From: CBDBZL01 sp031399025 | GTDB lineage: Bacteria; Pseudomonadota; Alphaproteobacteria; Sphingomonadales; Sphingomonadaceae | Direction of reading: 5' to 3' | Length of the DNA stretch: 50,976 nt | Assembly (NCBI GenBank): GCA_031399025.1 | Contig: JANNOJ010000056.1 | Span: 1-50,976, forward strand | In this document: piece by piece, positions 34,236 through 42,497 of the stretch | Numbering within the stretch: position 1 is the stretch's first letter | Layout: each line of letters begins with the position of its first letter | Notes under the pieces: model-generated | The model's input: only the letters and a program-made list of their open reading frames with translations | Told to the model about the DNA's origin: nothing | Database searches by the model: none | Translations under genes and position numbers: made by a program

Positions 34236-35510
34236 CTACACCTTCAACACGTCGCGCCGGCGCAGCGGCCGGGCGAACAATTCGGCGAGGTCACCCGCCT
34301 GCTCGAAACCGTGGATCGGCGAGAACACGAGCTCGATCGCCCACTTGGTGGCGAGGCCCTCGGCCTCGAGCGGATTGGCGAGGCCTAGGCCGCAGACGGT
34401 GAGATCGGGCCGCGCGGCGCGCACCCGGTCGAGCTGGCGCTCGACATCCTGGCCCTCGCTCACCACCACGTCGGCGGGCAGCAGCGCCAGCTCCTCGGCG
34501 AGGTGGGCGCGGTGGAGGAAGGGGGTGCCGACCTCGATCGGCACCATCCCCAGCTCGGTGGCGAGGAAGCGCGCCAGCGGCACTTCGAGCTGCGAGTCGG
34601 GCATGAAGAACACGGTCTTGCCCGCGAGCACCGCGCGGTAGCGCTCGAGCGCGCGCTTGGCCCGCTCGCGGGCGGGGGCAACGGCGCGGCGCACGCTGAA
34701 CTCGTCGATGCCGAAGGCGGCGGCGGCGGCGCCCACCCAGGCCGCGGTGCCTTCCGCTCCGAAGGGGAACGGGGCGGCGATGCGCCGCGCGCCGCGCTCC
34801 TCCAGCGCCTGCGCGGTGGCGCCCAGGAACGGTTGGGCGAGCAGGTAGCGCGTGCCCGGGCCGACCGGCGGCAGGTCGCGCACGCTGCGGCCCGGCAGGA
34901 AGGCCACGTCGGGGATGCCGATCTCGGCGAACAGGCGCGCGAACTGGTCTTCCACGATGTCGGGCAGCGCGCCCACGATCACCAGCGAGGCGGCCTCGGG
35001 CGCCGCCTTGGGCAGCACCGGGACGATGGCGGCGAGGCAGGCGTCCTCGCCCTCGGTGAAGGTGGTCTCGATCCCGCTGCCCGAATAGGCGAGGAAGCGC
35101 ACCTGCGGGCGGGTGCTCCCCAGCCGCACCGCGGCGCGGGCGAGGTCGAGCTTGATCACCTCGGAGGGGCAGGAGCCGACCAGGAACAGGGTCGCGATCT
35201 CGGGCCGGCGCTCGAGCAGGCGGGTGACGGTCCGGTCGAGCTCGACGTCGAGATCGGCCATGCCGGCCAGGTCGCGCTCCTCGATGATGGCGGTGGCGAA
35301 GCGCGGCTCGGCGAAGATCATCACCCCGGCGGCCGATTGCAGCAGATGGGCGCAGGTGCGCGAGCCGACGACGAGGAAGAAGGCGTCGGGCATCTTGCGG
35401 TGCAGCCAGACGATGCCGGTGAGCCCGCAGAACACCTCGCGCTGCCCGCGCTCGCGCAGGATCGGCCGCTCGGCGGGAGCGACCGCGGCGGTCGAGGGCG
35501 CCGCGTTCAT
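34236..35510 (-). CDS. bchN: light-independent protochlorophyllide reductase subunit N
   Basis: The other half of the DPOR catalytic component; together with BchB it holds a 4Fe-4S cluster and the substrate. The 424-residue protein has REVFCGLTGIVWLHRKMPDA, LVVGSRTCAHLLQSAAGVMI and FLVGSCPSEVIKLDLARAAV, which carry the three conserved cysteines. Its ATG at 35510 overlaps the bchF stop as ATGA. The frame is open further upstream through bchF, but that part is a shadow. Confidence 0.97.
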   Translation of the reverse strand: MNAAPSTAAVAPAERPILRERGQREVFCGLTGIVWLHRKMPDAFFLVVGSRTCAHLLQSAAGVMIFAEPRFATAIIEERDLAGMADLDVELDRTVTRLLERRPEIATLFLVGSCPSEVIKLDLARAAVRLGSTRPQVRFLAYSGSGIETTFTEGEDACLAAIVPVLPKAAPEAASLVIVGALPDIVEDQFARLFAEIGIPDVAFLPGRSVRDLPPVGPGTRYLLAQPFLGATAQALEERGARRIAAPFPFGAEGTAAWVGAAAAAFGIDEFSVRRAVAPARERAKRALERYRAVLAGKTVFFMPDSQLEVPLARFLATELGMVPIEVGTPFLHRAHLAEELALLPADVVVSEGQDVERQLDRVRAARPDLTVCGLGLANPLEAEGLATKWAIELVFSPIHGFEQAGDLAELFARPLRRRDVLKV

Positions 35511-36019
35511 GCCGCTACCGCCCGGTCGTGCGTTTGAGCGGGCGCCTGGCTGCGCGCCACTTTCATCTTGATCAGGAACTGGCCCGCATTGACAAGGTAG
35601 AAGGCGTAGCCGGACAGCGCCACCCACAGGCGAACTTCCGGGCTGCCGATGCCGCCGAGCAGCATCACCAGATACGCGGTATGCAACGCGATGACGATCA
35701 TGCTCACCGCGTCTTCCCAGAAGAAGGCGCGGGCGAACAGGTAACGGCCGAAGACCTCCTTTTCCCAAATCGAGCCCGTGACCATGATGGCGTAGAGCGC
35801 GGCGGTCTTGGTCAGGATGGAAAGATCGGCGGCAAAGAGGCCCTCGCCGGTGAACAGATAACGCAGCACCAGCGCCAGGCTGGCGAAAAAGATCGCAAAC
35901 TGCGCGATGGCGAGCACGCCTTGGACCAGGGTCCAGGGTGAGGCATCGCGCCGCCGGCGTTCCTCCGGGCTGTAGACCGGAAGGGCCGTCGTGCCGATGC
36001 CTGAACCCTGATTGGACAT
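35507..36019 (-). CDS. bchF: 3-vinyl bacteriochlorophyllide hydratase
   Basis: Hydrates the 3-vinyl group to 3-hydroxyethyl, the substrate of BchC. The 170-residue membrane protein has YSPEERRRRDASPWTLVQGV, then four hydrophobic segments including LAIAQFAIFFASLALVLRYL, AALYAIMVTGSIWEKEVFGR, FFWEDAVSMIVIALHTAYLV and WVALSGYAFYLVNAGQFLIK. It is the first gene of the 15-gene minus-strand run and has its own promoter with a PpsR-type site. AAGGAGAG lies just before the ATG. Confidence 0.96.
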   Translation of the reverse strand: MSNQGSGIGTTALPVYSPEERRRRDASPWTLVQGVLAIAQFAIFFASLALVLRYLFTGEGLFAADLSILTKTAALYAIMVTGSIWEKEVFGRYLFARAFFWEDAVSMIVIALHTAYLVMLLGGIGSPEVRLWVALSGYAFYLVNAGQFLIKMKVARSQAPAQTHDRAVAA

Positions 36020-36037
36020 CCACTCTCCTTGTCCCGG

Positions 36038-36094
36038 ATCGTATGGAGGCCTCGATGGAGTGTCAATGCAGCTTGACGTAAAATCACACTGACA
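36038..36094. promoter_or_regulatory. bchF promoter and PpsR-type operators, shared with aerR side
   Basis: On the minus strand, TTGACA (36066-36061) and TACGAT (36043-36038) are separated by 17 bases, a strong promoter for bchF with its start of transcription expected near 36031. The site TGTCAATGCAGCTTGACG at 36061-36078 (plus strand) covers the -35 box and differs from TGTCAA-N6-TTGACA at one position. A second, poorer site CGTAAAATCACACTGACA at 36077-36094 overlaps it by two bases toward aerR. I could not identify a clear aerR promoter. Confidence 0.7.
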
Positions 36095-36227
36095 CGTGCG
36101 CTTTTTTGCGGATGGACAGGTTCATCCGGCTGTCATACGTTGCCAAGCATCAGGGATGGCCGGAGTCGAAGAACAGCGACCTGACATCCTTGCCGCCGGG
36201 TGTTCGGCGGCTTGGGGAGCAGCTGAT

Positions 36228-37085
36228 ATGGCCTCCGTTATGGGTGTAGGACGCGAGACCCAACCGCGTGTTTCCCGCTGGGTGTCCAATCGTCAGGTCG
36301 CCGGTCGAATGACCCTCGAGCGCCTCGATCGGGTGATCGAAAGCGAGGTCATCCCGCGCCTCCTGGTAGCGCATAGCGAGCCCGCCATGCCGGCCCGCGA
36401 GACGGCGGACACCATCGCGCCCGAAGAGGTCATGAACTTCTCGCATCTGGTCCTGACCGCGCGGGCTGATGAAGTGCTCGAGGCGGTCGAGCGGTGGCTG
36501 GCGCGCGGGGTTTCGCTGGAGACTATCTTCGTCGAGCTGCTCGCCCCGACCGCTCGGCGGATGGGCGCCGGCTGGGAAGACGACAGCCTCGACTTTATCG
36601 AGGTGACGATGGCGCTGTGGCGCCTGCAGGAAGTGTTGCGCGAGGTGGCTTCGCACTCGCCGCGCCCGCTTTTGCGGCCCGATCTCCCCCGTTCGGGCCT
36701 GTTCACGCCGATGCCCGGCGACCAGCACACTTTTGGCACCGCCATGCTCGAGGAATGCTTCGCCCGCGCTGGCTGGGACACGTTGTTGCTGATCGACGAG
36801 ACGCGCCGCGATTTGCTGGCGAATGTGTCCACCCGCCGGTTCGACCTCGTCGCATTGACTATCACCCAGGATGTCCATATCGAGCGCCTTCCTTCGATGA
36901 TCAACGCCCTTCGCAGCGTGTCTAGGAACCCGGACGTCAAGATCATGATCGGTGGTTGCATTCCGCTTGCGCATCCCGGCCTCTCGGTGCTCGTTGGGGC
37001 GGATGGCACGGCCGCGACCGCGATCGAGGCAGTGGCCACGGCCGCGATGCTCGTCGATGTTTCCGCATGCAACGCCGCCGCCTGA
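36228..37085 (+). CDS. aerR: cobalamin-binding photosynthesis regulator AerR/PpaA
   Basis: Antirepressor partner of PpsR/CrtJ that senses light and oxygen through bound B12. The 285-residue protein has a helical N-terminal part, VEVTMALWRLQEVLREVASH-like helices (here IEVTMALWRLQEVLREVASH), and a C-terminal B12-binding Rossmann domain starting PGDQHTFGTAMLEECFARAG, with D-x-H-x-x-G intact. Later come VALTITQDVHIERLPSMINA and IMIGGCIP. I chose the ATG at 36228 because GGGGAG lies 8 bases upstream; the in-frame GTG at 36096 and ATG at 36156 have poor ribosome sites. It lies 12 bases before ppsR, so they are likely co-transcribed. Confidence 0.9.
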   Translation: MASVMGVGRETQPRVSRWVSNRQVAGRMTLERLDRVIESEVIPRLLVAHSEPAMPARETADTIAPEEVMNFSHLVLTARADEVLEAVERWLARGVSLETIFVELLAPTARRMGAGWEDDSLDFIEVTMALWRLQEVLREVASHSPRPLLRPDLPRSGLFTPMPGDQHTFGTAMLEECFARAGWDTLLLIDETRRDLLANVSTRRFDLVALTITQDVHIERLPSMINALRSVSRNPDVKIMIGGCIPLAHPGLSVLVGADGTAATAIEAVATAAMLVDVSACNAAA

Positions 37086-37097
37086 GCGGGTTGCGCC

Positions 37098-38519
37098 ATG
37101 ACCGTCCTTCCCGGTGATGAGGTGCTGTCGCCTCCGCTGCGCTTTGCGGATGCCGACCGCTGGCTGCGCGGCTTCGATGCGGCCACGGTAGCGGCGCTTG
37201 CCACTGCGGCCGGCGACGTCGTGCTGGTGCTCGACCATGCCGGCCAGATCAAGGATGTCGCCGGCGAAGGGGGTGGCCTGGCGGACCTGGCCGATTGGGT
37301 CGGGCGCGAATGGGCCGCGCTGGTGACGATCGAAAGCCGGCCCAAGGTGACAGAAATGCTCAACGGGACCGGGCCGCCGCGCTGGCGCCAGATCAATCAC
37401 CCCGGCGAAGGCGGCGATGTTCCCTATCGCTATCTGGTGATCCGGCTCGACGGCGGCGAGCGGCTGGTCGCGATCGGCCGCGATGTGCGGACCGCCGCCG
37501 CGCTCCAGCAGCGGCTGTTGCGCGCCCAGCAATCGCTCGAGCGTGATTATCTGCGGCTGCGCCAGGCGGAGGCGCGCTATCGCCTGCTGTTCGAAACCAC
37601 CGCCGAGCCGATGATCATCGCCGACGCCACTTCGCGCCAGATCCGTGAGATCAACCCGGCCGCCCGCCGGATGTTCGGCGGGGCGCCCGGGAGCTTTGCC
37701 GGGCAGCAATTGTCCTCCCGCTTCGCCGGCAAGGAAGTCGAGCGGGTCGCGGGCGTGCTGGGCGCCATCTCGGCCGGCGCCGATGTGTCGCCGATCGAGG
37801 TGGAGCTCGCCGAGGGCGGCGGCATGGCCCGGCTCTCGGTCGGCGCCTTCCGGCAGGGCGGAGCGAACTACTTCCTCCTGCGCCTGGCCCCCGCACAGGA
37901 CGTCTCGGTCGCGCCCGAGGAGAACCGGCGGCTGGTCGCGGTGGTCGAGCGGATGCCCGACGCCTTCGTCCTGACTGGTCCCGACCATACCATCCTCACC
38001 GCCAATTCGGCGTTCGTCGAGGCGGTTCACGCGCTGTCGCTCGACCAGCTGCGCGGGCGCCCGCTCGGCGAGTTCATCGGCCGGCCAGGCATCGACCTGG
38101 AACTCATCCGCGCGCAGCTTGCCGAGTTCGACGCGGCCCGCAACGTGGCCACGATCCTGCGCGGCACCGATGGCGGCCACGAGGAAGTCGAGCTGTCGGC
38201 GGTGCACGTCACGGGGCCGGACGAGGTATTCGGCTTCAGCCTTCGCATCGTCGGCCGCCGGCTGCGCGACCTGCCGCCGGCGGCCCGCGACCTGCCGCGC
38301 TCGGTCGAGCAGTTGACCGATCTGGTCGGCCGCATGCCGCTCAAGGACATCGTGCGCGAGAGCACCGACCTGATCGAACGGCTGTGCATCGAGGCCGCGC
38401 TGGCGTTCACCGCCAACAACCGCGCCTCGGCCGCCGAAATCCTCGGCCTCAGCCGGCAGAGTCTCTATTCCAAGCTGCATCGCCACGGCCTGGTTCGCGG
38501 CGAAGCGGGGGACCGCTGA
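37098..38519 (+). CDS. ppsR: redox-responsive photosynthesis repressor PpsR/CrtJ
   Basis: Aerobic repressor of bch, crt and puf genes that binds TGT-N12-ACA. The 473-residue protein has three PAS-like regions: an N-terminal domain, one near YRLLFETTAEPMIIADATSR (about residue 160), and one near MPDAFVLTGPDHTILTANSA (about residue 290). A linking helix QQRLLRAQQSLERDYLRLRQ follows the first domain. The C-terminal Fis-type helix-turn-helix is NNRASAAEILGLSRQSLYSK. I find only one cysteine, Cys430 in the HTH region, matching Cys420/424 of CrtJ/PpsR; the second cysteine of the Rhodobacter proteins (Cys249/251) is absent. Confidence 0.96.
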   Translation: MTVLPGDEVLSPPLRFADADRWLRGFDAATVAALATAAGDVVLVLDHAGQIKDVAGEGGGLADLADWVGREWAALVTIESRPKVTEMLNGTGPPRWRQINHPGEGGDVPYRYLVIRLDGGERLVAIGRDVRTAAALQQRLLRAQQSLERDYLRLRQAEARYRLLFETTAEPMIIADATSRQIREINPAARRMFGGAPGSFAGQQLSSRFAGKEVERVAGVLGAISAGADVSPIEVELAEGGGMARLSVGAFRQGGANYFLLRLAPAQDVSVAPEENRRLVAVVERMPDAFVLTGPDHTILTANSAFVEAVHALSLDQLRGRPLGEFIGRPGIDLELIRAQLAEFDAARNVATILRGTDGGHEEVELSAVHVTGPDEVFGFSLRIVGRRLRDLPPAARDLPRSVEQLTDLVGRMPLKDIVRESTDLIERLCIEAALAFTANNRASAAEILGLSRQSLYSKLHRHGLVRGEAGDR

Positions 38520-38532
38520 GGGGCGCTTGTTG

Positions 38533-38576
38533 CGTCCAATTGGGTTGACGCTCCTACCCGTCCACCATAACGTACA
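38533..38576 (+). promoter_or_regulatory. bchG promoter with paired degenerate PpsR-type sites
   Basis: CGTCCAATTGGGTTGACG at 38533-38550 and CGTCCACCATAACGTACA at 38559-38576 are TGT-N12-ACA variants with an exact 8-base gap. The first holds a -35 box TTGACG (38545-38550). A weak -10, TAACGT, follows at 38568 after 17 bases. The sequence around -35 closely follows that of the bchC promoter. Transcription would start near the GTG of bchG, which suggests a very short leader or none. Confidence 0.6.
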
Positions 38577-38579
38577 TCG

Positions 38580-39482
38580 GTGACTCGGCGTGCGTTGCAA
38601 TCCTCGCCCCAGGCGATCCCGGCTGCCGCTGACATCCTGGCGCTGTCCAAGCCGATCACCTGGTTTCCACCGATGTGGGCGTTCGGCTGCGGGGTGTTGT
38701 CGTCGGGAATTCCGGTCGCGGATCGCTGGCAATTCCTCATCGCCGGCCTGTTGCTGACCGGCCCGCTGGTGTGCGGCACCAGCCAGGCGGTGAACGACTG
38801 GTTCGACCGCCATGTCGACGCCATCAACGAGCCCGACCGGCCCATCCCCTCCGGGCGCATCCCGGGCCGCTGGGGCCTGGCAATCGCGGTCATCGGCACC
38901 TGCCTGGCGCTGATGGTGGGATGGGCCGCCGGGTTCTGGGTGTTCGCCGCCACCGTGCTCGGGCTGGTCTTCGCCTGGGTCTACAGCGCGCCGCCGCTGC
39001 GCCTCAAGGCCGATGGCCGGGTCGGCCCGGCGGTGGTGGCCCTGTGCTACGAGGGCCTGCCCTGGTTCACCGGGGCGGCGGTGATGGCCGGCGCGCTGCC
39101 GGACGTGCGCGGGCTGGCGGTCCTCCTGCTTTACAGCGCGGGCGCGTACGGGATCATGACCCTCAACGACTTCAAATCGATCACCGGCGACCGGGTCACG
39201 GGCGTGCGCTCGCTCCCGGCCGTGATGGGGCCTGCGCGCGCGGGGAGGATCGCCTGTGCCGCCATGGCCGTGCCCCAGCTGGCGGTGGTCGTGCTGTTGT
39301 GGCGCTGGGACTTCGTGCTCGGCGCCGCGGCGGTGGCGTTGTCGTTGGCCATCCAGCTGGTGTTGATGCGCCGGCTGCTCAGCGATCCCAAGCGGTTGGC
39401 GCCCTGGTACAACGCCACCGGCACCACGCTGTACGTGTTGGGCATGGCCGCGGCGGCGGCCGCCCTGGGAAGCGCCGCATGA
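38580..39482 (+). CDS. bchG: bacteriochlorophyll synthase (geranylgeranyl/phytyl transferase)
   Basis: UbiA-type membrane prenyltransferase that esterifies bacteriochlorophyllide a. The 300-residue protein has KPITWFPPMWAFGCGVLSSG, the substrate/Mg site NDWFDRHVDAINEPDRPIPS at 72-91, and YSAPPLRLKADGRVGPAVVA. The second prenyltransferase motif is YGIMTLNDFKSITGDRVTGV. The assigned start is GTG at 38580, with no ribosome site before it; it lies about where transcription should begin. Alternatively a TTG at 38595 would cut five residues. It overlaps the next gene as ATGA. Confidence 0.95.
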   Translation: MTRRALQSSPQAIPAAADILALSKPITWFPPMWAFGCGVLSSGIPVADRWQFLIAGLLLTGPLVCGTSQAVNDWFDRHVDAINEPDRPIPSGRIPGRWGLAIAVIGTCLALMVGWAAGFWVFAATVLGLVFAWVYSAPPLRLKADGRVGPAVVALCYEGLPWFTGAAVMAGALPDVRGLAVLLLYSAGAYGIMTLNDFKSITGDRVTGVRSLPAVMGPARAGRIACAAMAVPQLAVVVLLWRWDFVLGAAAVALSLAIQLVLMRRLLSDPKRLAPWYNATGTTLYVLGMAAAAAALGSAA

Positions 39483-40813
39483 TCGGCGCCGGGCTCAACT
39501 GGCTCGGCGTCGTCCGGCTCGGCCTCGTGCAGGCCGCGATCGGGTCGATCGTCATGCTGACCACCTCGCTCCTCAACCGGGTGATGGTGGTCGAACTCGG
39601 CCTGGCCGCGGCGATCCCGGCAGGCCTGATCGCCTGGCATTACGCGGTCCAGCTCTCGCGCCCGCTGTGGGGTCACGGCTCGGACCGTGGCGGCGAGCGC
39701 ACCTTTTGGGTCGTGGGGGGAATGGCGGGGTTGGCGCTGGGGGCGCTGCTGGCGGTGAATGCCACCATCCTGGCAGCGACCAATGCCGTGACGGGGCTGC
39801 TCTTGGGGATCGGCGCCTTCACCATGATCGGCGCGGGCGTCGGTGCGGCCGGAACCTCGCTCCTCGCGCTGCTCGCCAGCGCGGTGGCGCCCGAGCGGCG
39901 CCCCGCGGCCGCGGCGATCACCTGGATCATGATGGTGGCCGGCATCGCCGGCTCGGCGGGGCTCGCCGGCAGCCTGCTCGAACCCTTCTCCCAGGGGCGC
40001 CTGGCGGTCGTCACCGGTGGCATTGCGCTGGGGGCGCTGCTGCTCACGCTGGTGGCGGTGCGCGGGGTCGAGGCCGGCTTGCGGCGTGCCGCCGTGGCAC
40101 TGCCCGATCCGCCGGTCCGGCAAGCGCGCCCGCCCTCCTTCCGCGAAGCGCTGGGCAGCGTTCTTGACGATCCCCGGGCGCGCCGCTTCACCGCCTTCGT
40201 CTTCGTCTCGATGCTCGCCTACAGCATGCAGGATCTGATCCTGGAGCCATACGCCGGTCTGGTCTTCGCGCTCACGCCCGGGGAGTCGACGCAGTTGGCC
40301 GGCGCGCAGCATGGCGGGGTGCTGGCGGGAATGCTGTTCGCCGGCCTCGCTGGCAGTGCCTTCAGCCGGCGCCGGTCGCACGATCTGGAAGGCTGGATCG
40401 TGGCCGGTTGCCTGGGCTCGGCGCTCGCATTGGCCGGGCTCGCCGTCTCGGCAAGTGTCGGCGCGGTGTGGCCGCTGACGCTCAACGTGGTACTGCTCGG
40501 CATTGCCAACGGGGTGTTCGCGGTTGCGGCAATCGGGGCGATGATGGGGCTGGCCGGCGCGGGCGAGCGGCCGAGCGAAGGCATCCGCATGGGAGTGTGG
40601 GGCGCTGCGCAGGCGGCGGCGTTCGGCCTTGGCGGGCTGATCGGCGCGGTGGGGGCCGATCTCGCGCGCTGGGCGGCGGGATCGGACGCAGCGGGCTTCG
40701 GCATCGTCTTCACGGCCGAGGCTGCCCTGTTCCTCGTGGCCGCCATGCTGGCGTTGCGAGTGTCGACCGCACCGGTACTGGCACCACGGGCAATTGCGGA
40801 GGATTGGGCATGA
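39479..40813 (+). CDS. PucC-family MFS transporter (BCD family) next to bchG
   Basis: A 444-residue, roughly 12-span protein of the same family as LhaA, found between bchG and bchP in most purple-bacterial clusters (Orf428/Bch2). It has VRLGLVQAAIGSIVMLTTSL, NRVMVVELGLAAAIPAGLIA, SRPLWGHGSDRGGERTFWVV and AYSMQDLILEPYAGLVFALT. It probably delivers or handles pigment or its precursors. No LH2 genes are here, so I do not call it PucC. It overlaps both neighbours as ATGA. Confidence 0.92.
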   Translation: MIGAGLNWLGVVRLGLVQAAIGSIVMLTTSLLNRVMVVELGLAAAIPAGLIAWHYAVQLSRPLWGHGSDRGGERTFWVVGGMAGLALGALLAVNATILAATNAVTGLLLGIGAFTMIGAGVGAAGTSLLALLASAVAPERRPAAAAITWIMMVAGIAGSAGLAGSLLEPFSQGRLAVVTGGIALGALLLTLVAVRGVEAGLRRAAVALPDPPVRQARPPSFREALGSVLDDPRARRFTAFVFVSMLAYSMQDLILEPYAGLVFALTPGESTQLAGAQHGGVLAGMLFAGLAGSAFSRRRSHDLEGWIVAGCLGSALALAGLAVSASVGAVWPLTLNVVLLGIANGVFAVAAIGAMMGLAGAGERPSEGIRMGVWGAAQAAAFGLGGLIGAVGADLARWAAGSDAAGFGIVFTAEAALFLVAAMLALRVSTAPVLAPRAIAEDWA

Positions 40814-41991
40814 CGTACGACGCCGTGGTGATCGGTGGCGGCCCCGCCGGTGCGACCGCCGCTGCCGACCTCGCGGGAGCAGGGCGCAACGTGCTGCTGC
40901 TCGACCGGGCCGGCCGGATCAAGCCGTGCGGCGGGGCCGTACCGCCGCGCCTGCTGGCTGATTTCGCCATTCCGGACAGCCAGGTGGTGGCGCGGGCGCG
41001 TTCGGCCCGCATGATCTCGCCCTCCTCGCGCAATGTCGACATGCCGGTGGGCGACGGGTTCGTCGGCATGGTGGACCGCGATGCATTCGACGAATATCTG
41101 CGCGCGCGCGCGGCTAGCCTGGGCGCCGAGCGGCGCACCGGCGCCTTCGAGGCGCTGGAGCGGGATACCGACGGCACCGCGGTCGTGTGCTATCGAACCG
41201 AGCGTGGCGGCGTTGCGCACCGGGTGCGCACCCGCGCGGTGATCGGGGCGGACGGCGCGCGCTCGGCGGTGGCCAGGCAGGCGCTGGGGGCCAAGCGCGT
41301 GCCCTGCGTCTACGCCTATCACGAGGTCATTCGCGCACCCGCGGATGGCGCCGGCGGGTACGAGGGCAGCCGCTGCGACGTGTTCTACCAGGGTGATCTC
41401 TCGCCCGATTTCTACGCCTGGATCTTCCCCCACGGCGATACCGCCAGTGTCGGTGTCGGCAGCGCCGATAAGGGCTTCGCCCTGCGCGATGCAGTGCAGC
41501 GGATGCGCCGCCGCACGGGGTTGGAGGGTTGCGAGACGCTGCGCCGCGAAGGCGCGCCGATCCCGCTCAAGCCCTTGAAGCGCTGGGACGACCGGCGCGA
41601 CACCATCGTCACCGGCGACGCCGCCGGCGTCGTCGCCCCGGCCTCCGGCGAAGGCATCTATTACGCGATGGCCTCGGCGCGGATGGTCGCCACCGCAGTC
41701 GACACCTTCCTCACCACCGGCGACGCGCGGGTGCTCGCCACCGCCCGCAGGCGCTTCATGAAGGAGCACGGCCGCACCTTCTGGGTGCTCGGCATGATGC
41801 AGTATTTCTGGTACAAGAACGACCAGCGGCGCGAACGCTTCGTCAAGATCTGCGCCGATCCCGACGTGCAGGAACTGACCTGGCAGGCCTATATGAACAA
41901 GCGGCTGGTCCGCGCGAAACCCGGCGCCCACCTGCGGATCTTCCTCAAGGACACGGCGCACCTGCTGGGCCTGGTGCCGGCACCACGATGA
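40810..41991 (+). CDS. bchP: geranylgeranyl reductase
   Basis: FAD/NADPH enzyme that reduces the geranylgeranyl tail to phytyl. The 393-residue protein has the N-terminal dinucleotide fold YDAVVIGGGPAGATAAADLA, RAGRIKPCGGAVPPRLL, AVIGADGARSAVARQALG, WIFPHGDTASVGVGSADKG and IVTGDAAGVVAPASGEGIYY. It starts as ATGA with the upstream transporter and ends as ATGA with tspO. Confidence 0.96.
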   Translation: MTYDAVVIGGGPAGATAAADLAGAGRNVLLLDRAGRIKPCGGAVPPRLLADFAIPDSQVVARARSARMISPSSRNVDMPVGDGFVGMVDRDAFDEYLRARAASLGAERRTGAFEALERDTDGTAVVCYRTERGGVAHRVRTRAVIGADGARSAVARQALGAKRVPCVYAYHEVIRAPADGAGGYEGSRCDVFYQGDLSPDFYAWIFPHGDTASVGVGSADKGFALRDAVQRMRRRTGLEGCETLRREGAPIPLKPLKRWDDRRDTIVTGDAAGVVAPASGEGIYYAMASARMVATAVDTFLTTGDARVLATARRRFMKEHGRTFWVLGMMQYFWYKNDQRRERFVKICADPDVQELTWQAYMNKRLVRAKPGAHLRIFLKDTAHLLGLVPAPR

Positions 41992-42470
41992 GCCGGACCT
42001 GGCTCCTGCCGGCAATGTTTGCCGCGCTCACTGCGCTTGCGGTAGCGGCGGTGGGTGCGACCATGACCACGATCGGCCCCTGGTACCTGGACCTGGCGAA
42101 GCCCGAATGGGCCCCGCCCGATGCGCTTTACGCGATCGTCTGGACGGTCATCTACGCGCTCGCGGCGCTGTCCGCCGTCCTGGGCTGGGAGGCCGCGCCG
42201 ACGCGGCGCGCGGCCGAGATGATGGTCGGCTTGTTCGCGTTGAGCGGGTTCCTCAACATCGTGTGGAGCCTGCTGTTCTTTCGCCTCGAGCGGCCCGACT
42301 GGGCGCTGGTCGAGGTGTTCGCGCTCGCCGCATCGATCATCGTGCTGATCGCCTTTGCCGCGCGGATCAGGCTGGCGGCGGGGCTGTTGCTCGCGCCGTA
42401 TCTCGCCTGGGTCGCCTTTGCCGGCTTCCTCAACTGGGAAATCGTGCGGCTGAACTGGCCGTTCGCATGA
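41988..42470 (+). CDS. tspO: TspO/MBR family tryptophan-rich sensory protein
   Basis: A five-span membrane protein that binds porphyrins; in Rhodobacter sphaeroides it restrains photosynthesis-gene expression under oxygen. The 160-residue protein has family motifs WYLDLAKPEWAPPDALYAIV, WTVIYALAALSAVLGWE, LSGFLNIVWSLLFFRLERPD and NWEIVRLNWPF at the end. It is coupled to bchP by ATGA. Its role as a regulator here is inferred from Rhodobacter. Confidence 0.95.
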   Translation: MSRTWLLPAMFAALTALAVAAVGATMTTIGPWYLDLAKPEWAPPDALYAIVWTVIYALAALSAVLGWEAAPTRRAAEMMVGLFALSGFLNIVWSLLFFRLERPDWALVEVFALAASIIVLIAFAARIRLAAGLLLAPYLAWVAFAGFLNWEIVRLNWPFA

Positions 42471-42497
42471 ACGCGCCGGTCTGCTGAACCATCGACC

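Noticed and set aside
36150..38813. An 887-codon minus-strand frame opposite aerR, ppsR and bchG
   Set aside because: Antisense to three clearly recognised genes and lacking any motif; long frames are expected at this GC content.
39479..40813. Calling this transporter PucC of an LH2 operon
   Set aside because: No pucBA genes are present and the neighbours are bchG and bchP, where a distinct family member is normally found.
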